From positions 13,984,177 through 14,048,176 of the forward strand of contig JBBMOA010000020.1 of NCBI GenBank assembly GCA_037954235.1: a stretch of 64,000 nucleotides of DNA, written 5' to 3'. A program made the translations under genes and the position numbers. This stretch comes from Aulostomus chinensis. Taxonomy: Eukaryota > Chordata > Actinopteri > Syngnathiformes > Aulostomidae. The notes beneath the pieces are model-generated. The model worked only from the letters and a program-made list of their open reading frames with translations. It was not told the origin of the DNA and did no database searches. This document shows, piece after piece, positions 43,101-57,400 of this stretch (position 1 is its first letter; every line of letters begins with the position of its first letter).

Positions 43101-46100
43101 AGGGAGAGAGAAGAGGTTGAGAAGGAGCTGGGATTGGTCAAAGGTTGGATTCAAGACACTCGTGGCTTACTGCTGAGTCCTACTGCAGATCTGGATTCAC
43201 TCTTGCAAGAACTAGAGGTACTGTCAGACACAGGAACCGCTGTCAAAGTATAGAACTTGCAGAAAATCTTGTCACCCAAAAATCCCTGCCACAATAAACA
43301 GTCTGGCATTTGATGTTGTTTGCAGACAGCACATGGTGAGGTCATCAGCAGACGTCAGAGTGTCGAGCGCATGACAGAGTTGCAGCAGACCAAGTATCAG
43401 GACCTCCAAGCTGGTCTGCCGTCAGAGCTCAGTATGCAACTGGCCGAGGTGGTTCTGGCTCTGGGCTCAGCTGAAGACCAGGTGACCTCTCTTGGCTTGA
43501 AGGGAATTTTTGGGATTTTTGCAAAGTGTTTTAGGTTATCACATGATTGTGCGTTTCCTTGTATGTAAATGTGTAAATGCACCAGCTGGTTGTCACTTGC
43601 ATGAGTTCTGCTGTTCTGGTTTTTATCATGTATCTTTTTGCTTTGTCTGTTTCAGGTCCAGGCGAGAGAACGAGAGGTCCAGCAGACCAGAGACGTGAAA
43701 GAAGACTTCAGCTCCAGACTCCGAGACATTGAGGGAAAGCTGAAGACCATCGGCCTGAAATTGGAACGGAAGGGTGGCGACCTGGAGGAGGCCAAAGAAG
43801 AGACCAGAGTAATGAAGCAGACAGATGGACTAATTATCGAGCAATTAACCCCTGTACAACTGGCTATTCATTTTGCAGATGTTGAGGTTAATGAGCGTTT
43901 AAGAGTTGGAATGACACAGACTGAATTCTGCCCCACTTTTATGAGGAGTATTCCAGAAGGGAGTTTGAGTCCCCACCCTCCTAGAGTGTTTTCATTTCTT
44001 TGCTGTTGTTGTGTTTTGTCATGTCTGTACTTCAGTCAGATAGAGATACCCACCTGGGATGCCCTTTTTTCACATTTCAATCCTACCCGTCTCTTTCACT
44101 TTGATCCTGGCTTACCCCTTATACGTCTCTCTTTCACTCTTACTTCCCCAGACTCTTTGTGAGGAGTGTGAGTGTTGCGGTCACTCTCTGGCAGAGTTGG
44201 GAGTAGCAGTGCAGGAGTTTGGCGAGCAGAACCCTCTGCTGTGTAAGCAGTTGGGCGATGCTTTGGCAAAACTAATTGAAGTGCAGCGCCACACCACCCA
44301 GCTGGTCCAGGACAGAGGTAACAAACTAAGGAAGGTAAGTTATCGATTCAAATCACCAAAAACATAGTCATTCTTAGCACGTTTCATTGATGTTTAATTT
44401 TCCTCAAGAAAATCTACTCTGTAAGTACATATTTTTTCCTATATTCTATTGAACTTTCTAACGAGCAGGCAGAGAAACAGCTGGAGGAGTATAAAGGCAT
44501 GAAGGAGTTCATTTTGGGCTGGACAGAAAAGGCGGAGGCTTTAATATCTGGGAATATAATCTGGAGCTCTGCGTCGCAGCTACAAGAGCAAATTCGAACA
44601 TACCAGGTAAGTCTGGAATCACACAGAAACTGGTTCAGTTTAGATTTTTCATTAGATAAGTGCTACTAAATCCCACATTAACCTTCTTATCAATTAGAGG
44701 ACACCCCACCAGTGTACAGCTAATTAGAGTCACACACTTGTTTCGTTTCCGTAAAATGTCACCGCCTGAACATAATTTTTGCTGGTCTTAATTTGTATGA
44801 TTGTGCAGCGCTTTGACTTGTAATTTATGTTCCTGTGACGACAGGCGTTGCTACGAGAGTGTAGGGGTCTCCATGGTGACTTGGAAGTGATGGGAGAGAG
44901 GGAGGCTCAGTTGGGCGAGGTTTTGCAGACAGAGAGGTGGAGCCAGCAGGTGAAACACCTCAGCAGGCGCACAGAGGAAATGCAGCAATGTGCTAAGACT
45001 CGCCTACAGAGTCTGCAGGATGCAGCAAAGGTAAGTGATATTTGCTGTCAGACGAGCATTGAAGGAATAAGAAATGACTAATATTTAATCCTCTTAATCT
45101 CTTTAGGCTGCTGATCTTCATTAAGGCCTGCAGACAATTTAATTTTATTAATCCAGACATACTGTTGGGCAGAATGAGCAGTCAAATACACCAGAGCTAC
45201 AGTCCAACATTGCCCCCTTATGGCTGAGATCAAGTACTACATCACCATAACTGTGGGCACTTAAATTGCTGACTCTTCTAGCTTGTACAGCATTAATCTG
45301 TTATGCTAATCTGAGAACCACACAGCTGGTACCCAGATGACAGTCTGTTGCTAATAACATACTCTGTTAGAAGGAGGAGATTCTGTGGTATTGCAGTCAT
45401 AGGACACAATTTTCATTTACACTGGAATGCAATTTCATTTCATTGCACATGAACTACATCTAGGCCAGTTGCGGTTTGCATTTAAGTTTGGGATTTTTTT
45501 TTACAATATGAAACAATACGATACAAAACAACTGATCAATTTCCAAGAGGGAAAACACAATGCCACCATATTAATAAGAGAGACTAGAGGTTTAATCCGA
45601 CCCAAAAAAAACAACCCTGAAAAAATTCTGTCTAAGCCCAAACTGAGTGAACAAAAAAGGGGAGAGCACAGCACCATACTGCACAGAAGCAAGTGCCTCT
45701 GCATTTTCATGAGTGCCTACAATGAATTCAAAGATGAGCAGAAAAAAGACATTTTGACAGCTTTGATGTGTTATTGATCTGTGTCTCTCCTCAGGACATG
45801 TTGCATCTGGAGGCTGAGGTGAGGAGCCTTCATGCTGCTGTAGACCAGATCCAAGTGACGCTGGCCTCCCCTGATCTCAACAGGCTCAGTCTGAGAGAGC
45901 AGCTCACACAGAGACAGGTATACACGCACACACACACGCACACAGACACACACACTCACACACTTGGCCCATTATTTCTAACCATGCTTTTCTGCATCAT
46001 AAAGCGTCTCTTGGTGGAAATGGAGGGATTCAAGCAGCAGGTGGTGGCAGTGCAGCAGTGTCAGAGCGCCCTCCGCCTACCAGAGGAGGTACTGACCACT

Positions 46101-48618
46101 CTGCCAATATGCCGCACAGCTCAGAGCCTGCAGCAAGAAACCAGCCAACTGCAGCATACAACTATCCAGCAGTGCAACATCCTGCAGGTAAAGGGCTGTT
46201 CTCAAACGGCAGATGTTGATCACATATTAAGTCAAACGTACGAAAACTTAACACAGTATTATTACATTATTTGCATTCATGATTAGCCCCAATTACTCCC
46301 TTGTACATCAAATTTAGTACAGAGGGCCTGAAAATCATCTGTAGAAAGTAGACAGTTGCCCATAACAGTGAAAGGCTGTATTAGAAGCCATTTATTTCAC
46401 CTTGAGAAGAAAAAGATAATTGCTTTAAATTCTATTGCAACTTCCCAACACAACAATACGTCTGCATTTTCTTTCAGCTCTCATCGTAGCAGTATTATCC
46501 TCCAGTCCTTTAGTTCTGGGCTGATTTGCTTTTAAGCTCATTGTTTTGCAGATTAGTCTTTAGAGAAAGAAACAAGCACCCCTTAGAGACTGTCTAGAGG
46601 ACAATCATCTTAGCGTTTTCAAAAAGAAACACACCGCATCTATGAAGAGCTGACATGATGGATGTTTTAGTGTAGTGACAGAGTTCCAATTTAGATCACT
46701 TCAGACATTTGTACACTAATAGCCACAAGGAAGAGAAATGTACTCAAAATAGTTTGCTCAATCACAAGGGATGATAATTTTCAACATCATGGGAGTATGG
46801 ATATCAAGGAAACTTGAGGAATCCATCTAGATGCCCAGTAAAACAGCTCCATCTGTCCTACCTGTCAATGTTGTTTTCTCTTTATCAGGAGGCGGTGGTG
46901 CAGTATGAGCAGTATGAACAAGAAGTCAAGAACCTCCAGAGATTAATAGAAGAAGCCCACCGAATCATCCAGGACCGCCCTGTCTCTACCAGCAACATCC
47001 AGGAACTTCAGGCTCAGATACACAACCACGAGGTGAGAGACGACCCACGCTTTTCATCTGACTGTCTTGTGGGAAGAGCCGAGAATTCAACCCTTTTGAA
47101 AATCACCCTAACTTTATACTTCGATATTATTTTGGATCGGTTTATTGGAATTAGATAACAGTAGAATCAAGACTGCAACAGCCATTGAACCTTGGATCCT
47201 CGCTGTTGCCGCTCACTGTGAATTACTTTTACATCAGTTTCATCATTTTTACTGCCCCTGAATAATGTGCAAACCCTGACATAATGTTTTACTGATTAGA
47301 ATTCCAGCAGTGGCAGTGTTAGGTGGCAAAATTTCTATCATGATTGATGAAAAGGAAAAGAAACGTTGTGTCTTGGTGCTTCGTTTGACCCAGTGCACTT
47401 CTAGTATGCTGCATCTCTAGATTTTGTAAGCTGGGTGCAAGGATTAGCTCACATTCAGGGGGCATTAGTGAGGTTAAGTAGAATATTTCAGTCCTCCTTT
47501 ATTCGTGTGGAATTTATTGACCTGGCTTTGTGTGAGGGGTTATTGTCATGTTAAAAAGGGTAAAGGTTAGTCTCAGACTGTGGCCACAAAACTTTTAAGT
47601 ACATCATTGTCTGGAGCTAAAGATTACAGGGGTTTGTCTCTAGTTACTGAATGAATAACAACCAGGACAGAAAAGATCGTAAAAGGCTGGTGAATCTTTA
47701 ACAACACACATGACTGCTGTACAATCACCAGTTCTAGTTACCACGTCTTAAACGGCACCTCAGCAATTCCTCACTATGAAAGAGCTGAGAGGAACAGAGA
47801 TAATGCATTTCCTGTACCACTATAACCACAAATGGAAACAGGAAGTATATACTGTATTTTACAGTGGTAATCGCCCGACTCAAGATGAAAATAAAGGGCT
47901 GTATTGCAGTGTTATTAAGGCTGTCTTGCCTCATTCCCTTAAACTCACTCACATTCTCGCTCTGTCTGATGTTGCATGTAAATATAGACTCTTTTTGATG
48001 CAGTAGACATAGTTAAAGCCCTACTTTTTGTTGCTGTTGCTGAGTGTTTGGTCCCCCATACCAAGAGAGAAAATGGGCGTGGCAAAGTCCCTCAGAGAAA
48101 CCGATAAAGTCTCTCCATGGGTGAAGTGTTTCATGTTGCATTCTAGAAGATCTTATCTCCTGTTTGTAGATGTTTTCATTCCGACTGAAATCTCTCCATC
48201 ACTGCCGGTCTGAGTCTAAGCTGAGCAGTTAGCTGCAACTCCACTGGCCTAGTTAGTCACATGGCCTGATTATCAGTGCATTGACCATCTGCGGGACTGA
48301 GGGAGTAGAAGGAGGAGGAGGAAGAGGTGGAAGAGGAGGAGGGAAGGACGAGCTGGCTCAGCCTGCAAGCTCATACCAAAGCCGTAATTTGACACCATCT
48401 CTGTCATTCTTCTCTGAACACTCCCTCCCCTCCTTGCGACTCTCTTTTGTTGGAAGGAATCTGCCCAGAGGATTGGTGGCCGAGGGGAAGTGGTAGGCAC
48501 GGCGGCGGGGATGCAGGCAGTGAGATCACTTCCTGTTTTTTCCTTGTATTTTGTGTCGGGGGGATTTTGAACTGTTTCAGAGCGGGTCTCTCTTTCTCTC
48601 TCTCTCTCTTTCTCTCAG

Positions 48619-48666
<48 letters not shown>

Positions 48667-49297
48667 AACCAAACATCCTATGCGCTAGCTTCACCACCGC
48701 TCTGAGTCACCCGCCTCTGTGCTGCTCTGATTGGCTCAGTGATACAGAAGAGAGAGAGACAGAGAGGAGAAAAAAAGAGAGAGAGTGTGGCAGAGCTATT
48801 CTTTTTCTACGCTTACACACTGGGAAACCAAAAGGCTGGGGAGAGAAGAGAATGCGTGCGCTCCACTCACTCTTCACATACCGGCACCACATTCAACACT
48901 GAAGCAGCTCCTCTTTTTAACCAGCAACTATTGAGCTTTCGTTGCGGACTGAACCACACTCTCCTGACCCTGGGGGTCATGGTCTTTTCTGTCGGGGAAT
49001 GTTTTGACAGGAGTTAGCCCAGAAGATTCGTGGCTACCAGGAGCAGATTGCCTCACTCCACTCCAAGTGTAAGATGCTGACGGTGAAGGCCAAACACGCC
49101 ACCATGCTGCTAACAGTCAGTGAGGTGGAGGGCCTCTCAGACGGCATGGAGGAGCTGAGTGATGAGGAGCTGCCAAGTGCTGTTGCAACTGCCACCATCG
49201 CCTCCAACAAGCAGCTTCCAGCACACCCCTCGGTTGTCATGGTGAGTGGCAAAGCCTTCTTTTTAGTATACACACACGCACATACTCTCACACACAT

Positions 49298-49356
<59 letters not shown>

Positions 49357-52300
49357 CACACACACACTCTACTTTATACCCCGTTATACTTAACCCGGAC
49401 CACTGGTTCACTAAAATGGTGCTCTCTTCCTTCACCTCTAATTACTTCTCTTCGCTGTATTTTGAAATAAATTCCCACAACTAAGATGTCCATTTAATTT
49501 CACATTTATGCTACAGTGAATAATAAAAGTGTCTGAATTGAGTTGCAGGGTTACATCTATTCAGTGGTTCCCCGAAAGTGAATATCAAAGAGCCCAGATT
49601 CACCGTGGACCTTCTTATTGATTCTATTTCATCGTTTTATGATTTCTGTGTTGCACCCAAGCCACACACCCCCACCACTTAATCCTCCCTGCACCTCAAG
49701 TTTAGCTATCCAGGCTGCCTGACTTTATTTTGCTTGGTATTAGCCTAAGTCTGTCTGCGCACTACTACACTACATCATTCTTGGCTTGATCTTTAATTTT
49801 TCTACTGTGTCTTGTGTCTTCAACTCCGCCGTCTTTCTGATTCAGATTTCTTCGCCTGCTCGCTCTCTTACTGCTGTTTGCGGTGTGTGTTCAATCGCAG
49901 TAGGCCAGGAAACAGGATATTACTACATGAGTGTTTATCTGTGTGCGGCTCATGATAAGTTTATATGGCATAAATAGCTTGCTGCTACATTGAAACGTCT
50001 TTGTTTAACAAAGTTGGGGCAGCTCGTCTCCTAACTCTTCTTGTCATGTAGAGATTCCCACACATGCCTGTGTGCTGATGTTCTTCATTGCATTGCTTTG
50101 GTACGTTGCATCATAAAACCGGGGAAAAGTCCTATGAAAATAACAAGGTACTTAGACAAGTATTGCTTTAACTGCCAAAAAGCAGCCGTGTAGGGCTTGG
50201 CTCACATTTCAGCTCTGCCTCTCTACTGAAGCATGAAGGCAGAGAGACAACTGTGCTGCTTCGAGGACAGCTGATGCTGCTGTACTCTCCAGCTATGCCA
50301 CACTTTAGCTACGCTTTGTTTAAGTGAGGGCATTGATTATTGGGGGGTCCATTAGACTCACTCTTGTAAGTGTGCGAAACATTTTTCATATTAGTTGTGC
50401 TTGTGCATGATAATGGATCCATTCTGGGGGAAAAAATTGTAAGAAAACAGATAAAAGTTTTGTCTGTGGTGTCTGGGTGCAGTTCTGAAACTGCAGCTTT
50501 ACAAACAAATGTGTGTGCGTGCGTGCGTGCGTGCGTGCGTGTGTGTGTGTGTGTGTGTGTGCGAGCATGTGGTTTTTTTATATGTGCGATTGTCAACTTC
50601 CTGGTAACCATTCCTTTCCCCTGATGTATCCTGTGGCTCATTCATTGCTAATGGAAGCCAGTGTTCCTGAGCAATGCTACTGTGTCTTTAAAGCTTCAGT
50701 CTGTTAAAGTGTTGCAGTGTTTGATGTCAGTAGTAGTCATGTGATCTAATAGATGTCCTATATGATTATGAATCAACAGTGTGCTTGCTGCCTAACCTGC
50801 ACTTCCCCTTTAATTTTGACGCTATCTTTTCTTCTCTCTCTCCTTGACCTTTCTCACTCTTTTCACCTGGGCCTTTTCTGTTTGTTCCCGTTCCTCTCTT
50901 TTCCTCCACCTGCTTCTTTGGTGTACGGTGTTTATGTGTGGTCAGATGACAGCAGGCCGCTGCCACACACTCCTCTCCCCTGTGACGGAGGAGTCCGGGG
51001 AGGAGGGCACCAACAGCGAGGTCTCTTCTCCCCCTGCCTGCCGCTCCCCCTCCCCAGGGGCTAACGCTGATGCTCCTCTTAACCAGGTACTGCAAACCCC
51101 ACCCTGGTACCCTTCTAAACCCTGCTCGACCTGCCAATCATTCCATTTTACTTTTTTACACCTTGACCTCACCCCACCCATCACCAGAACCTCACCCTCT
51201 GCCACAGCCATGCCCATATCAATGAGTCAACCAATCAAATGCTTCAAAAAAAGGTGGAGATTCTCTCAAATATATTTTGTATCCAAATATTTTACAAGCA
51301 GCAGTTTTTGGTTTGCACTGAACTCCAAATGTATAAATGAGCCTGAACTGTTGTCGTAAGTATTGATTATGTGATTAAATGACTTGCTAAGATGGAAGAG
51401 TTTCCTTCTGTTTTCTGATTACCACCACCACCCAACCATCACTATCAACCGATGGATGTTTGAACCAGCTCTCCGGCTGCTGCTTTCCCTGCTCATCAGC
51501 ATTCCCAACCCCCCCCCCCCCCGCTGGAATTATAAATAAATTTAATTCTCACTTGCTTTCTGCTGATATATCAAGGGTCAAGGCTAGGGGCTAACTAAGC
51601 TAAGCCTGAATGATGAAGCAGCAGTGTGTTGCTGTTTTCCCTGCTATTATTATACACCTTGTGACGCATCAGTGAACCTTTATCTATGAACTGTCGGACA
51701 AAATAAGGTCAATCAGTAAGAATGTGGCGCCGATTAGGAGTGACACATAGTTTCATGAGAATGTAAGCTACCTTGACAAGACCGGTGTGATCATTCCACA
51801 GGGAACAAAACAAATCCAAGTTAGTGGTGCTTACTAATTGTCAGGTAAAAGATTTGTTAGGAAGCCTGAGCTACCATAACTGAGAAGTGAGGTTAGCTTT
51901 TAAGTGTGATGTCAAAGGAAGATGTGATGGTTGTTTCGATCGTTTTTACTCAAATTGTCAATATATTTCTATCTGTACTTTAATGTATTTCTGCAGTGTG
52001 CTCAGTGCTTTTGAACATATGTCCTCCAAATGTGCCGGATTTTTTTTGATTAATGACAGAAGCAGCGTCCCATCAAACATCAACGAATGAAAGACCACAT
52101 TTGCCGCCTGTCTCCTCCATGCGCTTGAGCGTATAGGAAATATGAACACAAAAACTTTACTCACTGTTTTGTCGTGCCGCAGGGTCGCGGCACTTTAAGT
52201 CGAGCACCCCTCCAGGAGCTGTATGACCCATCTATGGAGACCAGCGCTGCTAACCTGGATGACTTACAGAGATCCTGGGAAACACTCAAGAACGTGGTAC

Positions 52301-54351
52301 GATATGATCGTCACTTTGCTACGGCGGGTTTTGCCTCAACAAAAACAAAACAGGGCAGTTATAAGAAAGAGATACACCAGTGACACTGCTAATACTCGCT
52401 CTGAAAATGTACCTCCACTGACCTGCAAGCACACAAGTGGCCCACTTAAATTTGCTATCATTCATACCGTTCTTCCTCTCATCCTCCTCTCCTGCTATAG
52501 ATTAGTGAGAAGCAGAAGAGCCTGTATGAGGCGCTGGAGCGCCAGCAGCATTATCAGGAGTCTGTCCAGTCCATTTCTACCAAGATGGAGTCCATTGAGG
52601 CAGCGCTAAATGAAGGCCTGGAGCCCACCAAGACCCCTGAGAGCCAGATGGCTACACACCAGGTGAGAGAGAGAGAGAGAGAGAGAGAGTTTGTGTTCAT
52701 ACTGTATGTGAACAGGTACAAGGAAAGACCTGCAGTTTATGTGTTAACATTAGATGTCTCAGAGTATGTGAAATCAAGGAGAGTTTTTTTTATTGCATTA
52801 GTCATTTGCTACATGATACTAATTTCTGTTGCCATACCAACTTCACAACCTTGAACAGTACTGTTTCTTTGTTCTAAAATACTGTCAGGCAATTTGGAAA
52901 AACCCTCCAATGCTCCATCTTCTCTTCTTCCTCCACAACAACTATATTTATTTTTCAATATCTTCTCTTAGCATATTTCACTTCTCACTCGTTCCACAAC
53001 TCTGTCTATCCAGGCCCTGATGGACGAGATCCTGATGCTACAGGAGGAGATCGGCGAGCTGCAGACATGTTTCTCAGAGGAGCTTGCAGATGACAGTGAC
53101 GGGGAGGCTGGTGACCAGTTGACCCTCCACTCTTCTCTCACTGTGCTTGAAGATAGGATGGCCACCATTTGGATGAAGGCGTCGGGGAAAAGGCAGCTAC
53201 TAGAGGTGGGTGCTCAAAGATGTTATTCAGGAATTCATATTCATAGCAAGCGCATCCTTTCTCACATATCTAGCTTCTTGGGGGAATCTATTGTGCAGGA
53301 GAAACTAAGTGAACAGCTGGAGGAACAGCGACAGGAACAGGCACTGCAGCGCTACCACAGCGAGGCGGAGGAGCTGGACCACTGGCTGCTCAGCACTCGT
53401 GCCACTCTCAGCTCTGCCCTGCACCTCCAGAATGAAGATCTGGACATGGAAGAGCAGCTCATTGACTGTCAGGTCAGAGACTCGCCCGCATGTTTGACCG
53501 ATGAAGCTTTTTTTACTCTCCTGATATGTAAAAGTTGATTTCCGAAACTGACTAGGCAAGAAAACATTTTGAATCTCTGCTGTCGCCCTTGCCGCTGCGT
53601 GAGACTGCAAGTTGTTTTACCAAGGATGATTTTTTCAAAGGCAAAAGTGAAGTATCTGACTGCTCCACTGTTCCAGAAATAGAGACTTTCCTTGGTTTTA
53701 TTCCCTCGGTATTATGTTGCCGTTGCTATTCTAGTCATATATTAACTGTTCTCTTCATGCTCTGAAAATATAAGAGTTTTTCTGAGCCTTCTCTGGGTAT
53801 GACACTATTTTGGTCTGAATGGGATAAGAGGCCGATATTGTACAATGAATTGAGCTTTTTTTGTGGGATTAGGAAAACAGAGCCCCTGCTCATCACGTTT
53901 CTATGGTAAAATGACCTTTTTCTTTTGGGTAATTAGCATCTGGGGAACCATGGTGGTGGCGTTGGTCACTGATAGACAATCATGTGTCTTGCAAAGATTT
54001 GATTTGGTCTTTGAAGTAAGTTATTATATTTTAACTAATTAAGATCACAAAACCACTTGTGAGGAAAGAAATTATTCTAATTCCTGGACTAGTTTTTCTG
54101 TACAAAAAGCTGTCCTCTCTAGACACTGTTGTATATCTCTCTCATTGGCAAAGGCTTTTATTTGTGTTTGTTTCAAGAAACTTTAATCTGAATTACTTGA
54201 GTGACTTGACTTTATCTGAGTTACTTGGCTAACTTTGACAGTTTGAATGCGTAAGCAAAACTCAATGTAAAATATGGAAACATTCAACCTGTAATTGGTT
54301 TCATGGCAGCAACAGTCTTGGGAATTCATGTTTGAAGTGTGCGTGCATGCG

Positions 54352-54427
<76 letters not shown>

Positions 54428-57400
54428 TGTAGCAGGTGGGAGACAGTAAGCTGATTATAGCTCGCATATGGAGCTCTGGTTTAAAGGTCCAGGCCCATGT
54501 GGATCCTTATATCAAGGGGTCCAACCCGGCTGAAACCTCAGTCCATTACAATGAGGATCCGTTAGCGGTGGATTCAAAGGATCTCAAATTGGGAGCAATA
54601 CAAGATGAAAGGAACATTCAGAGGATGAACAGTACACTACACTAAAAAAAGAATGATATATTATGGACGAATAATCCGATCCAGATTAGTTTGATCAAAC
54701 TGTTTAAAACAAGCACAGTTCGTTCATTGCAGCAGTGAACCACTACAAGCAAGGAACATGTTTAGTGTGTCTCATCTGTTATTATCTATCTTTTCCTGAG
54801 TCTGAACTTCCAGCGACACAATGTATCACACCGCATAACAAACTCCACTTGTCTTGTGTGAACGAAACAAAAAATTATCTCAAAAGCTTTTTTATCCTTG
54901 GCCAGAAGAGAGGGAGTAATAATTGTGGAATTTGAGTTATACTGCAAGGAGCATCTTAAAATGTCAAGAGAAAAAAGGCTGTAGTGGGCAACTTTAAATA
55001 GAAGGGAAAGACATATATGGCAGCTCTTATCGTCTTTTAAATTCTCTGTGAAACATTGCCCCCCCCCCCCGGTCTCCGCCAAGAGCTCTTGTCTCAGCAC
55101 ATGAATGAATGAAGGGGATTCAATCCTAATCCCCCTCTTTCCACTTATGTGGAAGGAAGGCGCTTTACTCAAAACAGTCTGGACACGGTGAGGGAGGGTC
55201 ATTTCATTCTGGGTTACAGAGGAATGTGTTAAAAGGAGAATTTGAAAGGAATAATCCTCAAATAGAGCAAGCGAATTGGTTAAAGAGTAGGAGAGGGAGA
55301 TGCAGGGAGAAATTAGCCTGCTGTAGCCAAAGGTGTACAGTGCACGCTTGAAAAAAGTTTATTTAGTTTAAACTACTGAATCACTAACATTACCTGTCGT
55401 CACTTGAAAACTATAAGAAGATAAGAAAATATTTCTTTTATTATTCATAATTGTACAAAGATAATGCTTGTTTGCGAAGACCAAACCTGATAGTAAAATC
55501 AGTTGCAAGGTTGTCAACTGCTGTTTCTTTACATGCCTGTTTTAAATTATGAATGATTCTAAATTCAGCTTTTATTCAACAGTTTTTTGTTTTTTTTTTA
55601 ATCTGTTTGTTGTTGCCTTTCCAGAACATGCTGTTTGAGATCGAGCAGAAGGTGTCGTATCTGTCTGAGCTGTCGGTTCACAGCGAGAGTTTGCTGTTGG
55701 AAGGTCGGGCCGAAACTAAGGAAGAGGCCGAGCAGCTCACCTTCAAACTGCGCTCACTCAAAGACAGCCTGATGGAGTTGCAGCAGATGCTGCAGGACAA
55801 GCAGGTGGACATACAGGTGAGGATGAGGAGATATCCTAAATGTCACGCTCACTCTCTCGCTCTGCCTTGCCCTCTCTCTCCCTTTCTTTTCTCTCTCTTT
55901 CCCTCATCACTCCCACATACTTTTCCATTTCTCTGCCTCTGTGTCTTTTTTTTTTGTGTGTGTGTGTCGCGCTGAGCTGCAACATGTTGAACTGAGCAAT
56001 AACATGAATAGTTGCATTGTTCGGATACTAAAAGTCTGTTGTGTTCCACTATGGAACAACAAGAGCTTGTGAGCTTCACAATGGGCCTCAGACAGCAGAC
56101 AAAGGGAAGCTACCTCATCACATGCTAAAGCAAAAGTCGAACTATCAGGTGTGTTTCTGATGACACAACAGTTTGACTCTGTTGATTTCCTGGTCTTTTT
56201 TTTGTCGGTTAAAAAGAAGAAAGGAAAAAAAACGTCTTAAAACAGTTCTAATTTTTCACTAGAAATTTAGCCTTCTATAATAGCACCCCTTGAAATGTGT
56301 TGCTACGGAAACTAAAGCAGTTTACAAGACATTGAAGGAAAAGCAGCATCATTTTAAGACTGTTCCCTGATTTTAAGGAAGATTTGTTGCACATTTTACT
56401 GAATGGCTCAACAAACATGTTTATTCTACAAAAGATAAAGGTACAATTTGTTACTATCAAGCCAGTGCTTTCACGCTGAGTCAGCAGTGGGCAGCCCTGC
56501 TAGTGTACTAGAAAGTAGCGGTGTCGACCTTTAATAGAAGTAATTTTTAACTCCCTGATTCAAAATTGCCACCCATGCCTGACATTCCTTCTGACTTTTT
56601 CCCTCAGGGTTCATTGCAGGAACAGGACGACAGTGAGCCAGACTCATCTCTGTCCCAGAGTCCTAACGTCCAGGACTGGCTGTCGCAGGCGCGTTCATCC
56701 CGGACACAGCAGCATCACGACAACCTGCTTCGACAGAGAGTAAGAAGACGTTAGATAAATCTATTTTCACTGGCTGGACACTAGAGTCAAATTCAATTCT
56801 TGAAATATCATTAAATTAATTTTCCAGGAATTGCGTGAGCACGTAGCTGAACAAAGGAGGCTGCTCCAGTCTGTAGCCAGTGTTGGGGAGGAGTTACTCA
56901 GCCAGCAGAACACACCGAATGGGGACAGGTAGGTGTTCTCTTTCTATTTCTCTACACTTCATTATTCCTTTCCCACATGCATCCTGTGAGTCTTTATTTT
57001 AACATCATATTCCTTTGACATCATTTACCCTCCCTCCCACAGCGAGATGTCAGTCCCTGTAGGAGTGTTGCTGGAATCCGAAACCTTGTCCCCGCTTGAC
57101 CATCTGAGACAACGCTGGGAAAACTTGAATAAAGATCAGAGTACAAAGCTGCAGCTTTCCCTCAACTCCCTTGAACAGGACCAGCTCAGCCCGGTATACT
57201 TTGCTTCTGATATAATTTAATACTTCCAGTTTGACCTTCATATGGCTCATTTCTAATGTCACACCCTTGTACAGATCCTCCAGCGGTCCCGTCTGTCCAG
57301 CCCCAGTATTGTGTTTAGAGGGGACCCCACCAGCCAGGGTTCTGGCTCTCCTAGAGCCTTATTTGAAATCTGCAGCCAGACTCTTGAAAGAATCACAGAG

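Noticed and set aside
54436..54645. Apparent extra exon in intron 59
   Set aside because: It follows a GT repeat whose end mimics an acceptor; human sequence joins exon 59 (ending DCQ) directly to exon 60 (NML).
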